5,154 bases of DNA. Source: Vicinamibacteria bacterium (GTDB lineage: Bacteria > Acidobacteriota > Vicinamibacteria > Vicinamibacterales > UBA2999). The notes beneath the pieces are model-generated. The model worked only from the letters and a program-made list of their open reading frames with translations. It was not told the origin of the DNA and did no database searches. Made by a program: the position numbers and the translations under genes. The stretch is taken from positions 1-5,154 of the forward strand of contig JAICEG010000367.1 in assembly GCA_025924295.1 (NCBI GenBank), given 5' to 3'. Numbering within the stretch: position 1 is the stretch's first letter; every line of letters starts with the position of its first letter. Of this stretch, positions 1-4,329 are shown in pieces.

Positions 1-948
1 CGGGTCAGCCGGCACGCGGCCTCCAAGCACTTCATCGCCCGCAGTCCTGCGATGGAGGAGGTGCTGGAGCTCGCCGCTCGCGTTGCTCCGCTCGACACGA
101 CCGTGCTCGTCTACGGCGAAAGCGGCACGGGCAAAGAGTTCATCGTCCGGATGATTCACGATCAGAGCCCGCGGGCGAGCGCTCCCTTCGTGAGCATCAA
201 CTGCGCGGCGCTGACAGAGACGTTGCTGGAATCGGAGCTGTTCGGCCACGTGCGCGGCGCCTTCACGGGCGCCGTTCGAGACAAGGCGGGTCTCTTCGAG
301 GTTGCCGGCAGCGGCACGATCTTTCTGGACGAGATCGGGGAAGTCGCTCCAACGATCCAGGCAAAGCTGCTTCGCGCCCTCCAGGAACGTGAAATCCGGC
401 GCGTCGGCGCCGAGCGCAACATCAAGATCAATGCGCGCGTCGTTGCCGCCACGAATCGTGATCTGCGAGCGGCCGTCGATGGAGGCACGTTCCGCGAGGA
501 CCTCTATTTCCGGCTGGGTGCGTTCATCATCACCGTGCCACCGTTGCGCGATCGCCGCGAAGATATTCCTCCACTCGTGCATCACTTTCTCGTGCGGGCG
601 GCGTCGCGCATGAAGAAGGACGTGACGGCGATGTCTGCCGAGGCGATGACGGCGTTGATGAACTACAGCTGGCCCGGCAACGTCCGCGAACTCGAGCACG
701 CGGTCGAGCGCGCGGTGATTCTCGCCAACGGACCGAGCATTCGCGTGCGGGAGCTACCCCCGGAGGTCACGCAGAAGGCGCGTCGCCGTCCCGGAGACGA
801 CACGCTGGACTTACAGGAACAGGAACGCGTCATGATCGAACGCGCCCTCGAAAAGTTTGGCGGCAATCGCCGCCGGGCGGCCGAGGCGCTGAAGATCAGC
901 ACCGTGACGCTCTGGCGGAAGATGAAGCAGTACGGCCTTTCATCCTGA
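1..948 (+). CDS. NtrC-type sigma-54-dependent transcriptional activator, 5'-partial (AAA+ core and Fis-type HTH)
   Basis: The reading frame is open from base 1 to the TGA at 946-948, giving 315 visible residues; the N-terminus is outside the window. The ATG at 52 is probably not the start, because family-typical sequence (FIARSPAMEEV) runs upstream of it. Numbering from base 1: Walker A GESGTGKE at 39-46, the sigma-54-contacting GAFTGA loop at 86-91, Walker B with D110-E111 in TIFLDEIGE, an AATNRDL sensor segment near 149-155, FREDLYFRL with the presumed arginine finger near 172, WPGNVREL at 224-231, and a Fis-like helix-turn-helix at about 282-313 (GGNRRRAAEALKIS). Proteins of this family bind upstream enhancers and use ATP hydrolysis to open sigma-54 holoenzyme promoters. 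All core motifs are intact, so it should be an active ATPase. The sensory domain (REC, PAS, GAF or other) is not visible, so the signal is unknown. The -24/-12 elements at 1023 and 3171 make neighbouring genes candidate targets (inference). Confidence 0.96.
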   Translation, partial: RVSRHAASKHFIARSPAMEEVLELAARVAPLDTTVLVYGESGTGKEFIVRMIHDQSPRASAPFVSINCAALTETLLESELFGHVRGAFTGAVRDKAGLFEVAGSGTIFLDEIGEVAPTIQAKLLRALQEREIRRVGAERNIKINARVVAATNRDLRAAVDGGTFREDLYFRLGAFIITVPPLRDRREDIPPLVHHFLVRAASRMKKDVTAMSAEAMTALMNYSWPGNVRELEHAVERAVILANGPSIRVRELPPEVTQKARRRPGDDTLDLQEQERVMIERALEKFGGNRRRAAEALKISTVTLWRKMKQYGLSS

Positions 949-965
949 AGCCGGGCTTTTCTTTT
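947..965 (+). terminator. Possible weak intrinsic terminator after the activator gene
   Basis: Directly at the stop codon a short inverted repeat (GAAGC, loop CGG, GCTTT with one G-T pair) runs into a T-rich tract (TTTTCTTTT, 957-965). The stem is only 4-5 bp, so termination may be partial. It would separate the activator transcript from the HPF-like gene 100 bp downstream, which has its own promoter candidate. Confidence 0.35.
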
Positions 966-977
966 CGAAACACGACC

Positions 978-1019
978 GCTCAGTGAGCCTCGTGGAGATC
1001 GGCCCTTGGCTCCTCCAAG
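978..1019. promoter_or_regulatory. Two short inverted repeats upstream of the HPF-like gene, possible operator sites
   Basis: Two perfect small dyads lie in the 102-bp gap after the activator gene: GCTCA-G-TGAGC at 978-988 and CTTGG-N5-CCAAG at 1005-1019. The second ends only 3 bp before the -24 element at 1023, closer than a usual sigma-54 enhancer, so it could equally be a repressor site or chance. No match to a named operator is claimed. Confidence 0.2.
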
Positions 1020-1022
1020 AGT

Positions 1023-1037
1023 TGGCCCGCGCCTTGC
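1023..1037 (+). promoter_or_regulatory. Near-consensus sigma-54 (-24/-12) promoter for the HPF-like gene
   Basis: The sequence TGGCCCG-N4-TTGC matches the sigma-54 consensus TGGCACG-N4-TTGC at 10 of 11 fixed positions. The GG (1024-1025) and GC (1036-1037) are separated by exactly the required 10 bases. It points at the HPF-like gene and lies just downstream of a sigma-54 activator gene. If C1037 is -12, transcription would start near 1049, about two bases before the ATG at 1051, giving an almost leaderless mRNA. The match is read directly from the sequence; activity is inferred. Confidence 0.6.
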
Positions 1038-1050
1038 GCTTATCTTGCGC

Positions 1051-1359
1051 ATGAATCGGATTACCGTCGTCGGTGACGACACGATCAACGCCCAGGCCCG
1101 CACGTACGCCGAGTATCGCGTGTTCGCCGCCCTGGCGCGCCACACGCGAAGCGTCCGTCGAGTTCGTGTCGTGCTGCGCCACACAGACGCGCGTGGCAGC
1201 TGCGACAAGGTCATCTGTGTGGTGACGGTCGGTCTCGAACCAGCGGGCTCACTCAGGATACGCGTCCGGGGACCGCACGTGTACGCGGCCATCAATCGGG
1301 CTGTCGAACGGCTCGGCGATGCGTTGGGACGACGCATCGAGCAACGGCTCTCATCCTGA
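1051..1359 (+). CDS. Short HPF/RaiA-family ribosome-associated (hibernation) protein
   Basis: This 102-residue protein has the layout of the S30AE/HPF fold. A first strand (MNRITVVGDD) is followed by a helix at about 14-31 (AQARTYAEYRVFAALAR), strands RRVRVVLRHTD (36-46) and KVICVVTVGLEP (53-64), and a closing helix with YAAINRAVERLGDALGRR (78-95), matching the family's YAAID...R...R pattern. The RGS-DK stretch (49-53) resembles the GG-DK turn seen in one HPF/RaiA subgroup. Family members bind the decoding region of the 30S subunit and silence ribosomes in stationary phase or stress. It lacks the C-terminal dimerisation domain of long HPF, so it is the short form; no rmf gene is visible. The ATG at 1051 is chosen because family proteins begin with this strand. 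A TTG at 1006 with GGAG at 994-997 would add 15 residues with no family match. The ATG has no clear Shine-Dalgarno. Identity rests on sequence pattern only. Confidence 0.82.
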   Translation: MNRITVVGDDTINAQARTYAEYRVFAALARHTRSVRRVRVVLRHTDARGSCDKVICVVTVGLEPAGSLRIRVRGPHVYAAINRAVERLGDALGRRIEQRLSS

Positions 1360-1360
1360 C

Positions 1361-1563
1361 GACGCGCGTCCGAGAGGCCGCGATGTCCTCATGGCGTCAC
1401 TGCCCGGTCCCTTGCATCTTCCCCTGCTATGTCCGCTGCGAAGTCATCGATCCGCCGCGCTCACGAGCGAGACGAATGCCAGGCGAGCAACAACGCGACA
1501 GCCCAGGAAGTCCACGGACGCATCGTGAGCGGCCGTCACGATGCCAGCTGCCTTGGTCGTCCG
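1361..1563. other. Convergent intergenic region without a confident gene
   Basis: About 200 bp separate the 3' ends of the HPF-like gene (+) and the antiporter gene (-). The region starts with a perfect 10-bp palindrome, GACGCGCGTC (1361-1370), and contains the hairpin at 1520-1544. A small frame opens at ATG 1383 behind GAGAGG (1372-1377), but its later codons look non-coding and it runs antisense into the antiporter gene. No RNA gene or mobile-element remnant is recognised. Confidence 0.5.
1520..1544. terminator. Perfect 9-bp hairpin between convergent genes, possible bidirectional terminator
   Basis: GCATCGTGA (1520-1528) and TCACGATGC (1536-1544) form a perfect 9-bp stem with a 7-base loop. 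It begins 20 bases beyond the antiporter stop codon on the minus strand and 160 bases beyond the HPF-like stop. Neither side has a T-tract, so it is not a classical intrinsic terminator. It could act as a 3'-end stabiliser, assist termination, or be a protein site. Confidence 0.4.
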
Positions 1564-3027
1564 CTAAGCCTCGTCGTGGCCCAGGACACGGTTCACGGCG
1601 CCGCGATCCGACGTTCGAGCGATGACGAAGAGGTGGTCGCCGGCTCGCAGCTGTGTGGAGCCGCGGGGCGCGATCAAGCTTCCATCTCTCGAGACCAGGG
1701 CAACGATGGCGCCATCCGGCAGGTGCAAGGCCTCGACGGTACGGCCTGCTAATGTCGAATCCGCCGAGACCGAATAGTCGATGATTTCCGCGTTCACGTC
1801 TCGGAGCGCCAGCAGTTCGAGAAACGCCGGCGGCGCCGGTGCGGCGTCTTCCTGGAGTCCCAGACGTGTGGCGAGCGCGGGGAGAGTCCACCCCTGCAGC
1901 GTCGCCGACACTAGCACGACAAAGAACACGACATTGAAGATCAGCGGTCCTTCGGGCAGCCCGAACATGAGCGGAAAGGTCGCGAGGATGATCGGGACCG
2001 CTCCTTTCAGGCCGACCCATGCGATCAGCGCGTGCTCGCGAATACTGAAACCAAACGGGGCGAGCAGCGGCACCACCGCCGCCGGACGGGCAACCAGGAT
2101 CAGAACCGCCGAGACAAGAAGCCCGGTACCAGCCACGGGCAGGACGTCTGTCGGCGTGCTCAGAAGGCCGAGCACCACAAACATCGTGATCTGGCAGATC
2201 CAAGCCAGGCCGTCCATGAAGAGAAATGTCCCTCGCTGGAAGACCGTCCGGCTGTTTCCGAGCACGATTCCGGCGAGGTAGATCGCCAGGAAGCCGCTTC
2301 CACCGGTGCTGGCGGCGAGCCCGAATGCGGCCAGTCCACAGGCCCCGGCGAGGACGGGGTACAGCCCTGGAGCAGCCAGTTGGATGCGATTCACGGCGCG
2401 AACGGCAAGCCACCCGGCGCCGACCCCGACGACGGCTCCGATACCCATCTGCTGGATGAATAGCGTCAGCAGGCCGGGCCCAAAATCGAGCCGGCCGGTC
2501 AGCACCTCGAGAAGTCCGACCGTCATGAAGATCGCCATCGGATCATTCGATCCGCTTTCGACCTCGAGCGTGGCCGCGACACGCTTCCTGAGATGCAGAC
2601 CCTGCGAGCGAAGGATCGAGAACACGGCCGCGGCGTCCGTTGACGCCACGATGCTCCCGAGCAGCAGGCCGACGAGCGGACGCACGCCGAGAATGCTGGC
2701 CGCGGCCAGTCCGGTGATCACAGCGGTGACAATCACACCGACCGTCGCAAGCAGCAATGACGGTTTCCAGACCGCGCGAAGCGCGGACGAGCGTGTCTGA
2801 AGCCCTCCGTCGAACAGAATGACCGCGAGGGACAGCGTTCCGATTGCGTGTGCGATGTCGACGTTGTCGAACTCGATGCCTCCGATGCCGTCCTCGCCTG
2901 CGAGCATCCCGATGCCGAGGAAGAGCACCAGGACGGGTAGCCCCATACGCGCCGAGAACTTGCTCGAGACGATGCCTGCGAGCAGCAGCACAGCGGCCAA
3001 CAGGATCAGCCGGTCAATCAGGAACAT
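1564..3027 (-). CDS. nhaP2: K+/H+ antiporter, CPA1 family (NhaP2/CvrA-like) with C-terminal TrkA-C domain
   Basis: This 487-residue inner-membrane protein has about a dozen hydrophobic segments across residues 1-390 and a soluble C-terminus. Family signatures include LFDGGLQT (71-78), ASTDAAAVFSIL (128-139), the ESGSNDP motif (157-163) carrying the Asn-Asp pair of electroneutral CPA1 exchangers, LVARPAAV (311-318) and WVGLKGAVPIILATFP (337-352). Residues about 411-483 form a TrkA-C/RCK-C domain (AEIIDYSV, LAGRTVEALHLPDGAIVALVSR, LRAGDHLFVIA), a likely ligand-sensing regulatory unit. Family members exchange cytoplasmic K+ (or Na+) for H+ and help control K+ and pH. E. coli CvrA is longer, with a further C-terminal CorC/HlyC-type domain; here the protein ends after TrkA-C, as in many bacterial homologues. 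The ATG at 3027 fits the first membrane helix; GGAG lies only 3 bases upstream, a poor spacing. It is divergent from the Usp genes and convergent with the HPF-like gene. Exact cation specificity cannot be read from sequence. Confidence 0.93.
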   Translation of the reverse strand: MFLIDRLILLAAVLLLAGIVSSKFSARMGLPVLVLFLGIGMLAGEDGIGGIEFDNVDIAHAIGTLSLAVILFDGGLQTRSSALRAVWKPSLLLATVGVIVTAVITGLAAASILGVRPLVGLLLGSIVASTDAAAVFSILRSQGLHLRKRVAATLEVESGSNDPMAIFMTVGLLEVLTGRLDFGPGLLTLFIQQMGIGAVVGVGAGWLAVRAVNRIQLAAPGLYPVLAGACGLAAFGLAASTGGSGFLAIYLAGIVLGNSRTVFQRGTFLFMDGLAWICQITMFVVLGLLSTPTDVLPVAGTGLLVSAVLILVARPAAVVPLLAPFGFSIREHALIAWVGLKGAVPIILATFPLMFGLPEGPLIFNVVFFVVLVSATLQGWTLPALATRLGLQEDAAPAPPAFLELLALRDVNAEIIDYSVSADSTLAGRTVEALHLPDGAIVALVSRDGSLIAPRGSTQLRAGDHLFVIARTSDRGAVNRVLGHDEA

Positions 3028-3108
3028 GGACTCCGCGTCTCTCTTTCAGAATGTGCCGGTGATTTCATTGTGAAACGGTCGTGTCCCTGCAGTCCGGTCC
3101 TGACGGCA

Positions 3109-3131
3109 GTGTAGGCGCGTGTAAGCCACAC
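3109..3131. repeat. Phased GTGTARGC direct repeat with a GTGT-N5-ACAC dyad
   Basis: GTGTAGGC (3109-3116) and GTGTAAGC (3119-3126) are repeated with a 10-bp period, one helical turn, so they face the same side of the DNA. The second copy also forms GTGT-AAGCC-ACAC (3119-3131). The block lies about 65-90 bp upstream of the predicted start at about 3197, a plausible place for an activator site. No known operator is matched. Confidence 0.3.
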
Positions 3132-3170
3132 AGTCGTAGATATTTACAGCTCTGCTCTCTGGTGCGTGGA

Positions 3171-3186
3171 TGGTGCCCATCTTGCC
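3171..3186 (+). promoter_or_regulatory. Candidate sigma-54 (-24/-12) promoter for the Usp genes
   Basis: TGGTGCC-N4-TTGC keeps the invariant GG (3172-3173) and GC (3184-3185) at exactly 10-base separation and matches 8 of 11 consensus positions. The predicted start is near 3197, giving a leader of about 136 bases before the GTG at 3333. It is weaker than the element at 1023; support comes from orientation, position and the nearby sigma-54 activator gene. Confidence 0.42.
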
Positions 3187-3259
3187 TCTACACAGAGTGG
3201 GGCGACGCGGAACGCGCTCATCGGAATGCAGGGACGCCGCTCGATTGCGGTTGTCGAAA

Positions 3260-3278
3260 GCGCGCGGCCGTCGCGCGC
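3260..3278 (+). other. GC-only hairpin in the presumed Usp leader
   Basis: GCGCGC (3260-3265) pairs with GCGCGC (3273-3278) around a 7-base loop, and a TTTT follows at 3283-3286 after GGCG. It lies about 55 bases before the start codon, inside the leader predicted from the -24/-12 element. Such short alternating GC stems arise easily in GC-rich DNA, so an attenuation role is speculative. Confidence 0.22.
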
Positions 3279-3320
3279 GGCGTTTTGAGAGGACCGAGCA
3301 ACGCGTCGCCCGTCTTCTTG

Positions 3321-3326
3321 AAGGAG
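3321..3326 (+). promoter_or_regulatory. Ribosome binding site that fixes the GTG start of the first Usp
   Basis: AAGGAG at 3321-3326 lies 6 bases before GTG 3333. It is the strongest Shine-Dalgarno in the window and decides this start against the open in-frame extension back to 3081. Confidence 0.85.
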
Positions 3327-3332
3327 AACACA

Positions 3333-4247
3333 GTGTCCGTATCCTCGCGCATCCTCTGTGCCGTCGACTTCTCGCGGCCGGCACAGGCCGCCTTCGAGCA
3401 CGCACTCGCGCTCAGTCGCGCGCGCAACGCGGAGCTGACAGCCGTGCACGCCGTTCCAGTGAGCGAGCGATTCAACTGGCGAGCACGCGAGCGAATCGCC
3501 AAGACCGAAGCGCTGCGGGCTGCGGCTGACGCCGCTGGCGTACGGTTGCGCGTCACCGAGCAGCACGGCGACCCGGCAGGCGTAATCCTCCTGCATGCAA
3601 ACGCCGGACGATTCGATCTCATTGTCCTGGGCACCCACGCCAGGACGGGCGTCGAGCGGCTCCGCGCAGGATCGATAGCAGAGCAGGTGACCAAGCGCGC
3701 CAGCTGTCCCGTCCTGATTGTGCCGATGTCGGAGGCGCGGCGCGAAGGCCTGGCATCGTTTCGAAACATCATGTGCCCGGTCGACTTCACGAAGGCGTCC
3801 GACGCCGCGCTTGGCCACGCACTTCACCTGGTGAAGGATGGAGGTCGGTTGACGCTGCTCCATGTCTCCAAGGCATCGCACGCGGTGAGCGCCTCGAGAT
3901 ACGCATACCACTTCAGCGTTGAGTACGCTCGCCGGCTTCAGCAGGACGCCTGGCAACGTCTGCAGGACGTTGTTCCGGTCGAGGCAAGGACGGAGGCCGA
4001 TGTGCGAGCACGTGCGGTGTCAGGCACTCCGGCCACTGAGATCGTGAGGATCGCCTCAGAGATCGAGGCCGACCTCATCGTGATGGGTGTCACGTCGCGA
4101 GGAGCCATCGGCCGGAAGCTCATTGGCTCCACAGCAGCTCGCGTGATCCGAACCGCGGGCCGGCCGGTGCTCGCGGTACCGGAAGGCGTCTTCGGACGAT
4201 TGAACTTGGATACGACACCGGATTCTGTCACTCGCCTTGCCGCGTGA
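3333..4247 (+). CDS. Tandem-domain universal stress protein (UspA family)
   Basis: The GTG start behind AAGGAG gives a 304-residue soluble protein of two Usp domains, the usual length for a tandem UspE-like form. Domain 1 (about 5-132) opens with RILCAVDFS and ends with DLIVLGTHARTGVERLRAGS...SCPVLIVP. Domain 2 (about 143-284) opens with NIMCPVDFT and ends with DLIVMGVTSRGAIGRKLIGST...RPVLAVP. The alternating strand/helix pattern and closing PVL-V-P strand are diagnostic. The Usp nucleotide loop G-x2-G-x9-G(S/T) is altered in both: the second glycine is Ala103 in domain 1 and Ser255 in domain 2, while the first glycine and the GS/GST end are kept (G100, G113-S114; G252, G265-S266-T267). Nucleotide binding may therefore be modified. 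Usp proteins promote survival under starvation, hypoxia and other stress by mechanisms that are poorly defined. A second Usp gene follows 82 bp downstream on the same strand, probably co-transcribed. A -24/-12 element upstream suggests sigma-54 control (inference). Confidence 0.94.
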   Translation: MSVSSRILCAVDFSRPAQAAFEHALALSRARNAELTAVHAVPVSERFNWRARERIAKTEALRAAADAAGVRLRVTEQHGDPAGVILLHANAGRFDLIVLGTHARTGVERLRAGSIAEQVTKRASCPVLIVPMSEARREGLASFRNIMCPVDFTKASDAALGHALHLVKDGGRLTLLHVSKASHAVSASRYAYHFSVEYARRLQQDAWQRLQDVVPVEARTEADVRARAVSGTPATEIVRIASEIEADLIVMGVTSRGAIGRKLIGSTAARVIRTAGRPVLAVPEGVFGRLNLDTTPDSVTRLAA

Positions 4248-4270
4248 CAGGAGCCGACGCTATTGGTTTC

Positions 4271-4306
4271 CGCGACTGTCGTACCGTCAGAGCAGGTCAC
4301 GTCGCG
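4271..4306. repeat. Inverted repeat between the two Usp genes
   Basis: CGCGAC (4271-4276) is repeated inverted as GTCGCG (4301-4306) with 24 bases between. A further CTG/CAG pairing is possible inside. There is no T-tract, so termination is unlikely; a weak mRNA structure or chance are both possible. Confidence 0.2.
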
Positions 4307-4329
4307 CAATACCTGAAAGAACACACGCC

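Larger units (their letters stand above)
3028..3332. other. Divergent control region between the antiporter and Usp genes
   Basis: This 305-bp gap separates divergently transcribed genes. It holds the -24/-12 element at 3171, a phased GTGTARGC repeat (3109-3126), a GTGT-N5-ACAC dyad (3119-3131), TGTAA...TTACA arms (3120-3124 and 3144-3148) around an AT-rich patch (3137-3148), and a GC-rich hairpin at 3260-3278. The Usp frame stays open back to a GTG at 3081, but the encoded 84 residues match nothing recognisable and are taken as non-coding. I found no -24/-12 element on the minus strand and no convincing sigma-70 promoter for the antiporter. Confidence 0.6.

Noticed and set aside
1006..1021. 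Second -24-like TTGGC upstream of the HPF-like gene
   Set aside because: The required GC is absent at the correct distance.
663..1337. Minus-strand frame of 224 residues across the activator and HPF-like genes
   Set aside because: Antisense to two recognisable genes, Arg/Ser-rich low-complexity translation, no motif.
1361..1370. Perfect palindrome GACGCGCGTC right after the HPF-like stop
   Set aside because: It has no room for a loop, no T-tract, and 10-bp GC palindromes are common in such DNA; noted only as part of the intergenic region.
1429..1752. Plus-strand frame of 107 residues entering the antiporter gene antisense
   Set aside because: Fairly G/C-rich third positions at its start, but no domain, no clear ribosome binding site, and more than half overlaps a well-supported gene.
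1427..2413. Long minus-strand frame of 328 residues
   Set aside because: It overlaps the antiporter gene in another frame, is Arg/Pro-rich, and shows no domain; it is a GC-rich shadow.
3081..3332. N-terminal extension of the first Usp from a GTG at 3081 (388-residue form)
   Set aside because: The strong AAGGAG before GTG 3333, the Usp fold starting at residue 5 from there, and the promoter-like element inside the extension all argue against it.
3144..3956. Minus-strand frame of 270 residues opposite the first Usp gene
   Set aside because: Antisense shadow of a gene with clear Usp domains; no recognisable fold.
4295..4307. Sigma-54-like GGTCACG...GC before the second Usp gene
   Set aside because: GG and GC are separated by 9 rather than 10 bases, and the TTGC part is missing; co-transcription with the first Usp gene is simpler.
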